From: Candidatus Dormiibacterota bacterium
GTDB taxonomy: Bacteria > Chloroflexota > Dormibacteria > Aeolococcales > Bog-877
Direction: 5' to 3'
Length of the DNA stretch: 33,202 nt
Assembly (NCBI GenBank): GCA_027306885.1
Contig: DAHUYV010000049.1
Location: 1-33,202 of the forward strand
Shown here one piece after another: positions 24,744-32,125 of this stretch. Within the stretch, counting starts at the first letter, position 1. Every line of letters starts with the position of its first letter. The position numbers and the translations under genes were made by a program. A model generated the notes under the pieces. That model worked only from the letters and a program-made list of their open reading frames with translations, had not been told where the DNA came from and did no database searches.

Positions 24744-27093
24744 GGGAGCGCTCCGGCAGGGCTCGTCTGACGGCTGGTTCCAGCCGCAGCCAGAGGGCCG
24801 CCACTCCGACCGCGCCCGCCGCCACCGCGGCGGTCTCGACCAGCACCTCGGGGGGTGGGAACGAGATTGAGAAGACCTGCCGGGTGAGCGGGACGGCGAC
24901 GGCCGCGGCCCCCAGCACCACCATCGCCCCCACCAGCGCCGCCCTCGGCCCGTTCAGGGGCCGACTGAGCCTCGCCAGCACCCAGATGCCCACCACGAAC
25001 AGGGCCAGGGCGGCCGCCGTCTGGTCCTGGACCGCGGTGACCTGGGGATTGGCCCGCGCCAGCTGGTAGGCCCCGAGCACCGCGCCGCCGGCGGCCAGGC
25101 CGGCCGGTAGGGTGAAGGCGAGAACCCTGGAGGTGAAGCCGGCGCGGGCGCGCGGGTTGCGGCGGCCGAGGGCCAGGAAGAAACCCGGGATCCCGATGGT
25201 GAAGGCGCTGACCACCGTCAGGTGGCGGGGGTAGAAGGGGTAGGGCACCGCCAGGATGCCGATCGCCAGCGCCAGCATGGCGGCGTACACCGTCTTGGTC
25301 ACCACCACTCCGGCGACTCGCTCCACGTTGTCGATGACCCGCCGCCCCTCCGACAGGATCATCGGCACCGCGGCGAACGAGCTGTCCAGCAGCACCACCT
25401 GCCCCACCGCCCGGCTGGCCTGGCTGCCCGAGCCCATGGCGATCCCGATGTCCGCCTGCTTCAGCGCCGCCACGTCGTTAACCCCGTCGCCGGTCATGGC
25501 CACGACGTGGCCCGCCGACTGCAGGGCGGCGATCATCGCCCGCTTCTGCTGGGGTCCGACGCGCCCGAAGACCGAGCCGCCGGCCATGGCCGCGGCCAGA
25601 GCCTCCTGGTCATCGCCGAGATGGCCGGCGTCCACCCCATGCTCGCTCTGGGGGATCCCGACCCGGCGGGCGACCGCAGCCACCGTCCGGGGATCGTCTC
25701 CGGAGAGCACCTTCACCGTTATTCCCTGGCGGAGCAGGTAGGCGACGGTGGGCTCGGCCTCGGGCCGGAGCTCCTCCTGGAGGCGGACGACGGCCGCCGG
25801 GCGCAGGTCCTGGGGCAGGGACGAATCCGCCAGACCGCCGGGCGCCGCCGCCAGCAGGACCACCCGCTCCCCGGCGGCGGCGCCGCGGTCGAGGAGCTCC
25901 GCCACCGCTGGAGCCTGGGCGCCGGGCCCGAGGAGGGCATCGGCCGCCCCCAGCACCCAGGCGCCGTGGCCGGCAAACTCGGCGGCGCTCCACCGCCGGG
26001 CCGATGAGAAGGGCACTGTCTTCGAGCAGGGCCAGTCCGGAGGGGCCGGGTACTCCCGGGCGAGGGCGATCATGGTGGCGTTGGGGGTCGGGTCGGCGGC
26101 GCCCAGTGCGCTCAGGACCGGCTCGGGGTCGGCCGGGCCGAGGCGGTCCACCGCCGCGACCCGCATGGTGGGCTGGGTGAGGGTGCCGGTCTTGTCGATG
26201 CAGAGCACGTCGACCCGGGCCAGCCCCTCCACGGCGGGAAGGGTCTGGATCAGGACCCGACGCTGGGCAAGACGGATGGCTCCGAGGGCGAAGGCGATCG
26301 AGGTGAGCAGCACCAGCCCCTCGGGGATCATCGCCCCCACCCCGGCCACTGACCCGCGCAGGGCGGAGTCGATGGGGGAGCCGGAGCGAATGACCTGGGC
26401 GCTGACCAGCAGGACCGCCGCCGGGACCATGACCCAGGTGACCCCGCGCAGGATCCGGTTGGTCCCGGCCTGGAGCTCTGATCTGACCAACTTGAAGGTC
26501 CGGGCCTCCCTCTCCAGCCGCCGAGCGTAGGCGGCCTCCCCGACCGCCTCCGCCCGGATGTCCCCGGAGCCGGCGACGACGAAGGATCCGGAGAGGACCG
26601 GGGCGCCCGCGCCCTTCTCAGCCGGCTCGGACTCGCCCGTGACCAGTGACTCGTCGACCTGCAGCCCCCGGCTGCTCAGCACCCTGCCGTCGGCGATCAG
26701 CTGGTCGCCGGGGCGAAGCTCGATCGTGTCCCCTGGGACCACCGACTCCACCGGGAGTTCCAGCACCTTTCCGTCCCGGCGAACCCTTGCGCGGGGCGCG
26801 GTGACCACAGCGAGTCGGGCCAGCGCGCGGCGCGCCCGCAGCTCCTGGAGGACGCCGATCGCGGTGTTCACCGCAGGAACCAGGGCGAACAGGCCGTCCT
26901 GAGGGGGCCCGACCACCGCGACCACGATCAAGAGGCCGGCCAGGATGGCGTTGAAGCGGGTGAACACGTTGGCGCGGAGAATCTCCAGAATCCCCCGCCC
27001 CGCCTTGGGGGGGTGGTTCGTCGGCTCCCGCCCGCGCCGGGCCGGCCCCCTGCGCCAACTCGGGGCGAGGGATGCTCGCCGACCCGCCGGCAC
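24733..27093 (-). CDS. ctpE-like: CtpE-like cation-transporting P-type ATPase (Ca2+-type)
   Basis: The 786-residue P-type ATPase resembles mycobacterial CtpE. Its N-terminal segment is ILEILRANVFTRFNAILAG. The actuator has VDESLVTGESEP, and the ion-site helix contains MIPEGLVLLTS (Pro257-Glu258-Gly-Leu, as in Ca2+ pumps). The phosphorylation motif is DKTGT (Asp300) and the hinge GDGVNDVAAL, with TM helices at the C-terminus starting VVVTKTVYAAMLALAI. CtpE is reported as a Ca2+ transporter; the ion here is inferred. Start GTG 27093 is forced to lie downstream of an in-frame TAG (27106-27108), so the N-terminus is shorter than usual for CtpE by some 20-30 residues, or a later start is used. It is the middle gene of a three-gene operon. 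Confidence 0.85.
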   Translation of the reverse strand: MPAGRRASLAPSWRRGPARRGREPTNHPPKAGRGILEILRANVFTRFNAILAGLLIVVAVVGPPQDGLFALVPAVNTAIGVLQELRARRALARLAVVTAPRARVRRDGKVLELPVESVVPGDTIELRPGDQLIADGRVLSSRGLQVDESLVTGESEPAEKGAGAPVLSGSFVVAGSGDIRAEAVGEAAYARRLEREARTFKLVRSELQAGTNRILRGVTWVMVPAAVLLVSAQVIRSGSPIDSALRGSVAGVGAMIPEGLVLLTSIAFALGAIRLAQRRVLIQTLPAVEGLARVDVLCIDKTGTLTQPTMRVAAVDRLGPADPEPVLSALGAADPTPNATMIALAREYPAPPDWPCSKTVPFSSARRWSAAEFAGHGAWVLGAADALLGPGAQAPAVAELLDRGAAAGERVVLLAAAPGGLADSSLPQDLRPAAVVRLQEELRPEAEPTVAYLLRQGITVKVLSGDDPRTVAAVARRVGIPQSEHGVDAGHLGDDQEALAAAMAGGSVFGRVGPQQKRAMIAALQSAGHVVAMTGDGVNDVAALKQADIGIAMGSGSQASRAVGQVVLLDSSFAAVPMILSEGRRVIDNVERVAGVVVTKTVYAAMLALAIGILAVPYPFYPRHLTVVSAFTIGIPGFFLALGRRNPRARAGFTSRVLAFTLPAGLAAGGAVLGAYQLARANPQVTAVQDQTAAALALFVVGIWVLARLSRPLNGPRAALVGAMVVLGAAAVAVPLTRQVFSISFPPPEVLVETAAVAAGAVGVAALWLRLEPAVRRALPERSHGH

Positions 27094-27105
27094 CGGGCCG
27101 CTGCC

Positions 27106-27330
27106 CTAGGAGGTGACGGGGCCGGCCGGGCCCGTCTTCCCGCTCCTCGCGCCGGGCGGGGAGGCGGCAACGCGTCCCCAGCGGAGGTAGGCGAGCGGAC
27201 CGACGTAGTTCACCCCGATCAGGAGGGCCCACCGCCACTTGGGGCCGCGGACCTGCTCCGGCCTGCGCCGTGCCAGGTCGGTCCCCGCCAGGGCGGCCAG
27301 CCCCAGCTGAACCGTTGCTGCCACCACCAT
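27106..27330 (-). CDS. small PLDc_N-domain membrane protein
   Basis: The 74-residue protein has one N-terminal helix (VVAATVQLGLAALAGTDLARRRPEQVRGPKW begins the domain) and a second helix (LIGVNYVGPLAYLRWGR). DLxRR, QVRGPKWRWALLI and GPLAYLxxGR are the signature of the cardiolipin-synthase N-terminal (PLDc_N) family, small two-helix membrane proteins of unknown separate function. It ends 12 bases before the P-type ATPase start, so it is the first gene of that operon and may be an accessory membrane subunit. ATG 27330 is the only convenient start, with a weak ribosome site. Confidence 0.75.
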   Translation of the reverse strand: MVVAATVQLGLAALAGTDLARRRPEQVRGPKWRWALLIGVNYVGPLAYLRWGRVAASPPGARSGKTGPAGPVTS

Positions 27331-27758
27331 CCCGGCCCGCTGCTACCGGTTCATCCGTCTCCAGCCACGCATCCCCTTCCTCCTCACGACGGCGCGGCGC
27401 CGGCCGCCCCATCGCTCCCGAACTCCACTCCCAGCAGCCCGGCTGGGCTCATCATCACGGCCGTCGGGTGAGGGGGCTCCCCCGGGAGCCACAACGCCAG
27501 TCTGCGCCACCCTGGGCGGACCGCGGGCGGCCCGGCGCGGCCGGTCGTCACGAGGGTGCCCGGCGGCGGGGATCCCCTCTCCGAACCGCCGGTCCCGCCG
27601 GAGGTGCGTGCGCGGGCCGCCTCGGCGTCCGTCCGGAAGGGCTCGCGCAACCCGGAGCTCGGCCGGAGCCGCGTGGACTCGAACCACGAGTTCCCTTCAA
27701 GGGAACTGAGGTTGTGAGGGCGCCTAGGCCGGCCCGGGGCAGGATGCCGGCCCCGCGC
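27331..27758. other. intergenic region upstream of the metal-pump operon
   Basis: About 430 bases between two minus-strand units; it should contain the promoter of the PLDc_N-CtpE-P1B operon. I see no convincing -35/-10 pair. A minus-strand frame at 27384-27650 (88 codons, starting with TTG) has a patch (WLPGEPPHPTAVMMSP) that looks less random than the rest, but no motif or ribosome site supports it. A tRNA-like relic and hairpin at 27665-27707 are listed separately. Confidence 0.4.
27665..27707 (-). other. tRNA-like T-arm plus hairpin, possible tRNA relic
   Basis: Read on the minus strand, CGTGG-TTCGAGT-CCACG (27688-27672) is a perfect T-arm with the invariant TTCGA loop. Just before it, GTTCC-CTTGAAG-GGAAC (27706-27690) has the form of an anticodon arm with UGA (Ser). 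Only one base separates the two arms, and no D-arm can be found. The 3' CGGCTCC can pair with GGGGCCG at 27754-27748, but the intervening 40 bases do not fold as a tRNA. It is probably a decayed tRNA or a mimic, not a working tRNA. Confidence 0.3.
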
Positions 27759-28481
27759 TCAGGCCGGCGCCGCACGGCCGCCTCTGGCAGGGCCGGCCGT
27801 CGCGTGGACCGTGGCCGAGGACTCGGTTCCGCCGCAGTCGAGCCGGAAGGGCGGGTACTGGTCGGTCATGAGCGCTGTGTAGGCCAGGACCCGGTAGCAC
27901 CAGCGGTCGAGCCCCATCGTCAGATCGAAGAGCGGGCGGGGGTAGGTGCCGGAGGAGAGCAGAGCCACCGCCGCGATCAGCACCAGAAGGGCGATGAGCC
28001 CGCTGCCGGTGATGATGTGGCCGGGGCCGCCCAGGACCACCCCGAAGCCCCCGGTGAGCACCACCACGACCAGGTACTGCGGGATGGCCAGCAACCACCA
28101 CTTGATCAGGACCAGGCCCCGGGAGAGGTGCTCCGGGTACTCCACGGCGAAGTCGGCCGGGTAGGTGGGGTCGGAGCGCAGGCTGAAGGGTGGATAGCGG
28201 TCCGTGCCCAGCGCCGCATAGGCGTAGAAGGCCACCCGCCAGCTCCACCGCATCACCCCGACGTTGAAGTCAAAGATCGGCCTTGGGTACCGGCCCGTCA
28301 CCAGGATGACCAGCCCGGCGACGAAGGTGAGGACCCCCGCCGCGATCCAGAGAGCGGCCAGGGCCACCACGTGGGGGATTGCCAGCAGCCATTTCACCAG
28401 CCACAGCCAGCGGCTCACCCCCGGATCGAGGCTGCCGGTGAGCGAGGCTGGATAGGAACTCGCGGCGACCTGACTGTCCAT
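27759..28481 (-). CDS. DUF4389 membrane protein with internal duplication
   Basis: The 240-residue membrane protein is made of two DUF4389 repeats, at about residues 10-106 and 107-220. Each begins YPA, has a LVKWLLAIPH / LIKWWLLAIPQ amphipathic start, two hydrophobic helices, a G-x-YPRPxFD motif and ends RYPPF / QYPPF. The C-terminal 25 residues are Ala/Gly/Arg-rich. Function is unknown; such proteins sit in the inner membrane of actinobacteria and relatives. ATG 28481 has a good GGGAGA ribosome site with about 6 bases spacing, preferred over an upstream in-frame start at 28532. Confidence 0.85.
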   Translation of the reverse strand: MDSQVAASSYPASLTGSLDPGVSRWLWLVKWLLAIPHVVALAALWIAAGVLTFVAGLVILVTGRYPRPIFDFNVGVMRWSWRVAFYAYAALGTDRYPPFSLRSDPTYPADFAVEYPEHLSRGLVLIKWWLLAIPQYLVVVVLTGGFGVVLGGPGHIITGSGLIALLVLIAAVALLSSGTYPRPLFDLTMGLDRWCYRVLAYTALMTDQYPPFRLDCGGTESSATVHATAGPARGGRAAPA

Positions 28482-28832
28482 CGCGGTCTCCCTGGGGCGG
28501 AACCAGCGGCCGCTCGCCCCGGACGGCACCACCCGGAAAGGCCCGGGCCCTTGGCTCAGCTTGGCTCCGGGCGCCTTCCCACGTCACCTGGAAAGCGCCC
28601 ACCGCCAGCCGGGTGAATCTACCCGCTGAGGCTCGATGGTCCGCTTCCAGCACCTCAGCCAGCCACGTGCCGACGAGGGGGCCGGCCCCGGCCCGGGGAC
28701 CGGGCGTTTACGCCTAGGCGCGTGCGTGGGATCCGCCATCCTGGCTCGCGAAAGCACTCTTGGCGGGAGGGCGTCTCCGGCCCACAGTCAGAGGGTGGCG
28801 TCCATCGCCGGTGAGCGTCGCAGGGGGCGATC
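28482..28832. other. divergent intergenic region with overlapping palindromes
   Basis: About 350 bases between the divergent DUF4389 and GerMN genes. GGCGTTTACGCC (28703-28714) and CGCCTAGGCG (28711-28720) are two palindromes sharing four bases, so either hairpin or operator could form, but not both hairpins at once. I see no clear promoter hexamers and no convincing coding frame. Confidence 0.35.
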
Positions 28833-29840
28833 ATGAGCGAGACAAACAGCCGAGGAACCGGGGGCCGAGGGGGCCCTCACCGGGACTTCCCGCCCGGTGA
28901 GCGCGCGCGGCGGGCGGGACCGTTGGACTGGGCGGAGGGCGCCAGTCGGTACCTCCGGAGGACCAGGCTTGGCCACCTGCCGACCGCCGCGGCGGTGATG
29001 GCGGCCGTCCTCGGGGTGATGGTGGCGGCGACCGCCTGCGGCGAGGGCCCGTCCCGGCCCACCCCCTCACCATCCGCAGGGGCCACCACCTCGCCAAGCC
29101 CCTCGCCGTCCACCCCCGCCGCAGCCACCACGGTGTACGTGTACCTCATGCGCGGAGATCACCTCGGCACCGCCCACCACCAGGTGCCCGCCACCAAGGC
29201 GATCGCCCTCGCCGCGATGACCGAGCTGCTGAGCGGCCCAACCGCCCTGGAGTCCCAGGCCGGGCTGAGCTCGCAGGTCCCGCTGGGGACCAGGGTGCTC
29301 GGCCTCAGCATCTCGGGGCAGGTCGCGACGGTCAACTTGAGCGGGGAGTTCAGCAGCTCCGGCAGCCCGTCGTCGGCCCTGGCGCGGCTGGCCCAGGTCA
29401 CCTTCACCCTCACCCACTTCCCCGGAGTGACCCGCGTCCAGTTTCAGTTCCAGGGCCAGGTGGTGACCCACCTTCTGGGTGCCGACGTCAGCCTCAGCCA
29501 ACCGGTCCAACGGTCCGACTTCGAGTCGGTGCTCCCGGCGATCTTCGTCGAGACCCCGGCCCCCGGTGACGCCGAGGGGACCTCGATCCGGGTGGAGGGC
29601 ACGGCCAATGTCTTTGAGGCCCAGTTCCGGATCGAGCTGCGCGACTCCGGCGGCAACCTGGTCCTCGATGAGCCGGTGATGGCCACCTCGGGCACCGGGC
29701 AGCGCGGCAATTTCGACCTCACCTTCCCCTATCACACCCATCTCGCGGGCGCCGGGCAGCTCACCGCCTTTGACCTCTCCGCAAAGGACGGCTCCCGGAT
29801 CGACGTGGTCTCGATCCCGGTCGTGCTGACGGCATCCTGA
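28833..29840 (+). CDS. GerMN plus Gmad2 domain lipoprotein
   Basis: The product is 335 residues. A hydrophilic basic N-terminus of about 48 residues is followed by a hydrophobic segment (51-68) ending in a lipobox-like ATAC (Cys69). A Ser/Thr/Pro linker (71-98) leads to a GerMN domain (about 100-222; VYVYLMRGDHLGTAHHQ, AMTELLSGPTALE, VATVNLSGEF, ALARLAQVTFTLTHFPGVTRVQFQFQG). An Ig-like Gmad2 domain follows (about 235-333; FVETPAPGDAEG, VEGTANVFEAQFRIELRD, GNFDLTFPY). It should be anchored outside the membrane and may act in cell-wall or envelope assembly. ATG 28833 follows AGGGGGCGATC; starts nearer the hydrophobic segment would make a more typical lipoprotein signal, so the start is uncertain. 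Confidence 0.82.
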   Translation: MSETNSRGTGGRGGPHRDFPPGERARRAGPLDWAEGASRYLRRTRLGHLPTAAAVMAAVLGVMVAATACGEGPSRPTPSPSAGATTSPSPSPSTPAAATTVYVYLMRGDHLGTAHHQVPATKAIALAAMTELLSGPTALESQAGLSSQVPLGTRVLGLSISGQVATVNLSGEFSSSGSPSSALARLAQVTFTLTHFPGVTRVQFQFQGQVVTHLLGADVSLSQPVQRSDFESVLPAIFVETPAPGDAEGTSIRVEGTANVFEAQFRIELRDSGGNLVLDEPVMATSGTGQRGNFDLTFPYHTHLAGAGQLTAFDLSAKDGSRIDVVSIPVVLTAS

Positions 29841-29900
29841 GCGGCCCGGCGGCGGGTCGGGGCAGGTTGGCCCGGAGCCTCGGCCGCACCGCCAACGCGG

Positions 29901-29930
29901 TTGACGGTTGGCGGCGGCCGGCGGCATCAT
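29901..29930 (+). promoter_or_regulatory. leaderless promoter of the HicB/DinB-like gene
   Basis: TTGACG (29901-29906), an 18-base spacer and CATCAT (29925-29930), then six bases and GTG 29937. The geometry is identical to the promoter at 18416-18445, with the start codon at the expected +1. Confidence 0.6.
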
Positions 29931-29936
29931 GCGCCG

Positions 29937-30545
29937 GTGCCGCCGGCCGCGCGCGTCTATCTGGAGCAGGGCAAGAGCTGGGTGTTCGCCTGCGCCCTGG
30001 ACTGGCCGGGCTGGTGCCGTCGCGGGAAGGGGGCGGACGCCGCCCTGCAGGCGCTGGTTGACTACGCGCCGAGGTACGCCAAGGTGGTGGGGGCGGAGTT
30101 CACCGCTTCCCCGATCGAGGTGGTGGGACGGGTCGAAGGGGGCGTGACGACGGACTTCGGGGCTCCGGGCGAACCGGCCCCATGGGACCGGGAGCCGCTG
30201 AAGGGGCCTGAGCTCGCTCGATTGGTGTCGGTGGTGGAAGACTGCTGGAGAGCCTTCGATCGCGTCCGCTCGCTAGTCCCCGCCGAGCTGCGCAAGGGGC
30301 CGAGGGGAGGAGGCCGCGACCGGGAGGAGATTGTCGCCCACGTCCGTGAGGCCGAGCGGGCGTACGCCCGCAAGAGCGGACTGCGGCTGCCTCCGGGCAC
30401 GCAGTGGGAGGTGCAGCGTGCTCGGCTGGCGACCGTCTGGCGGAGTGGGGCCGCAGATGATCGCTGGCCCCTCCGCTACGCCGTCCGGCGCTGCGCCTGG
30501 CACGTACTCGACCACGCCTGGGAGATGGAGGACCGGGCTGTCTGA
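29937..30545 (+). CDS. HicB-like N-terminus with DinB-like helical domain, unknown function
   Basis: The product is 202 residues. The first 55 or so (ARVYLEQGKSWVFACALDWPGWCRRGKGADAALQAL) have the strand-strand-helix pattern of HicB-type antitoxin or related partial RNase-H-like folds. The rest is helical, with spaced His residues that could bind metal as in DinB bundles (His135 in IVAHVREAE; His189 and His193 in WHVLDHAWEMEDR). I do not recognise a characterised family. No HicA-type toxin gene is adjacent, so a toxin-antitoxin role is not supported. GTG 29937 is chosen because the promoter places +1 there; upstream in-frame residues are artefactual. Confidence 0.65.
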   Translation: MPPAARVYLEQGKSWVFACALDWPGWCRRGKGADAALQALVDYAPRYAKVVGAEFTASPIEVVGRVEGGVTTDFGAPGEPAPWDREPLKGPELARLVSVVEDCWRAFDRVRSLVPAELRKGPRGGGRDREEIVAHVREAERAYARKSGLRLPPGTQWEVQRARLATVWRSGAADDRWPLRYAVRRCAWHVLDHAWEMEDRAV

Positions 30546-30666
30546 GGTGGGCCCGGGAATGCCGGACCCCGATCGAGGGCGGGGACCCGGCCCTGGTGGG
30601 GCGGCGCCCCCCGCCGGGCACCGGGGGCTCGGTCGCACCACCCGCGCCGCGGCCCCGATGACCGGT

Positions 30667-30672
30667 TAGGAT
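30667..30672 (+). promoter_or_regulatory. -10-like TAGGAT directly before the S33 hydrolase start
   Basis: TAGGAT ends 7 bases before GTG 30680, matching the -10/start spacing of the leaderless genes in this window. No recognisable -35 lies 17-18 bases upstream, so this is tentative. Confidence 0.3.
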
Positions 30673-30679
30673 GCGGGGC

Positions 30680-31978
30680 GTGCCAGAGGAGGGGACCGAA
30701 GCTGGGGCGGCCCTCGGGGCGGGGGGCGGCGCGACCAGCCCCGGCGGCGCCCCACGGCCGGTTTCGGGGCTGGTGGTGGTGGACCACGAGTTCTCGGTGC
30801 CGCTGGACCACGCCGTTCCGGCGGGGGCGGCGATCAAGGTGTTCTGCCGCGAGGTCTCAGCTCCTGAGGGCCGGGAGCGGCCCTTCCTCGTCTTCTTCCA
30901 GGGGGGGCCGGGACACGAGGCCCCCCGCCCCGCCGGGAACCCCCTGAACCCCGCTTGGATGGAGCGCGCCCTCAAGGAGTTCCGGGTGCTGCTGCTGGAC
31001 CAGCGCGGGACCGGGAGATCCACCCCAGTGGGGGACCTCGCCGGGTTGACGCCGGCGGCGCAGGCGGAGTACCTCACCCACTTCCGCGCTGATTCGATCG
31101 TGGCCGACGCCGAGCTGATCCGGCGGAGCCTTGGGGTGGACCGATGGAGCGTCCTCGGGCAGTCGTTCGGGGGCTTCTGCGTCCTCAACTACCTCTCCCA
31201 GGCCCCCCTGGGCCTGCGGGAGGCGCTGATCACGGGGGGGCTGCCCCCGGTGGGGCTCCCGGTGGACGAGGTCTACCGGGCCACCTACCAGCGCATCGTG
31301 GAGCGCAACCGCCACTACTACGAGCTGTTCCCCGAGGACCGGCCGCGGGTGCTCGCCCTCCAGGCCCGGATCGGGTCGGGCCCGCTCCAGCTCCCCTCCG
31401 GAGACCGGCTCAGCTGGAGGCGCTTCCGCCAGCTGGGGATCATGCTGGGGATGAGCAACGGCGCCGAGCGGCTGCACCACCTGGTGGAGCTGTCCCCGGA
31501 GTCCCCGGCATTCCGGCACGACCTGGAGGCCCACCTGTCGTTCTCGCGAAACCCCCTCTACGCCGTGGTCCACGAGGCCTGCTACGCCGATGGTGGGGCG
31601 ACGCGGTGGTCGGCCGCGCGGATGCAGCCGGAGGTCTTCCGGGGCCAGCCCGAGCTCTTCACGGGTGAGCACGTCTATCCCTGGATGTTCGAGGAGTACG
31701 GGGCCTTGGCCCCGCTCGCCGGCGCCGCCGAGGCCCTCGCCCAGCACTCCTGGCCGCGGCTGTACGACGAGTCCCAGCTGCATGCCAATGAGGTTCCCAG
31801 CGCGGCACTGGTCTTCGCCGACGACCCCTACGTGGAGCGGAGGTTCTCCGAGGAGACCGCGGCCCTCACGAGGGGCATGCGGCTCTGGCTCACCAACGAG
31901 TACCTGCACAACGCGCTCAGCGCCGACGGCGCCCGGGTGCTGGACCGGCTGCTGGCCCTCGCGCGGGGAGGCGCCTGA
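30680..31978 (+). CDS. proline-iminopeptidase-like alpha/beta hydrolase (S33)
   Basis: The 432-residue alpha/beta hydrolase has the oxyanion segment FFQGGPGHEAPRP (HGGPG-like), LLLDQRGTGRST, the nucleophile elbow Ser162 in VLGQSFGGFC, an acidic residue in VFADDPYVE (Asp381/Asp382) and His410 near the C-terminus (EYLHNAL). This matches the proline iminopeptidase/tricorn-interacting aminopeptidase group. It probably removes N-terminal Pro or other residues from peptides in the cytoplasm. I use GTG 30680 because TAGGAT lies 7 bases before it; ATG 30671 in the same frame is possible and adds three residues. It has no tight operon partner. Confidence 0.85.
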   Translation: MPEEGTEAGAALGAGGGATSPGGAPRPVSGLVVVDHEFSVPLDHAVPAGAAIKVFCREVSAPEGRERPFLVFFQGGPGHEAPRPAGNPLNPAWMERALKEFRVLLLDQRGTGRSTPVGDLAGLTPAAQAEYLTHFRADSIVADAELIRRSLGVDRWSVLGQSFGGFCVLNYLSQAPLGLREALITGGLPPVGLPVDEVYRATYQRIVERNRHYYELFPEDRPRVLALQARIGSGPLQLPSGDRLSWRRFRQLGIMLGMSNGAERLHHLVELSPESPAFRHDLEAHLSFSRNPLYAVVHEACYADGGATRWSAARMQPEVFRGQPELFTGEHVYPWMFEEYGALAPLAGAAEALAQHSWPRLYDESQLHANEVPSAALVFADDPYVERRFSEETAALTRGMRLWLTNEYLHNALSADGARVLDRLLALARGGA

Positions 31979-31979
31979 G

Positions 31980-32004
31980 CCGAGGGGGGCGGGCGCTCCC
32001 TTGG
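31980..32004. terminator. hairpin after the S33 hydrolase gene
   Basis: CCGAGGG and CCCTTGG pair over 7 bp (one G·U) around an 11-base loop, beginning two bases after the stop codon. It separates this gene from the promoter at 32010. There is no U tract. Confidence 0.4.
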
Positions 32005-32009
32005 AGGTG

Positions 32010-32039
32010 TTGCGACCGCCCGACCCGGCGGCATACAGT
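32010..32039 (+). promoter_or_regulatory. promoter of the formamidase gene
   Basis: TTGCGA (32010-32015), an 18-base spacer and TACAGT (32034-32039). Transcription would start near 32046, giving a leader of about 80 bases with a conventional ribosome site, unlike the leaderless genes nearby. Confidence 0.6.
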
Positions 32040-32125
32040 CCTCCTCACTCTCAGAGCGTTTGTCCACCCTGGCGGCTTCCCCACGATGGGGGAGCGGACT
32101 CGGCGGCCGACACGGAGGTGACCAA

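Noticed and set aside
27664-27754. Functional tRNA (Ser-UGA on the minus strand, or Sec-UCA on the plus strand)
   Set aside because: No D-arm, a one-base variable region and no T-arm on the plus strand; only the T-arm and one hairpin match, so it cannot fold as a working tRNA.
29937-30545. HicAB toxin-antitoxin module
   Set aside because: Only a HicB-like N-terminus is seen and no HicA-type toxin gene flanks it; the chain is also longer and helical at its C-terminus.
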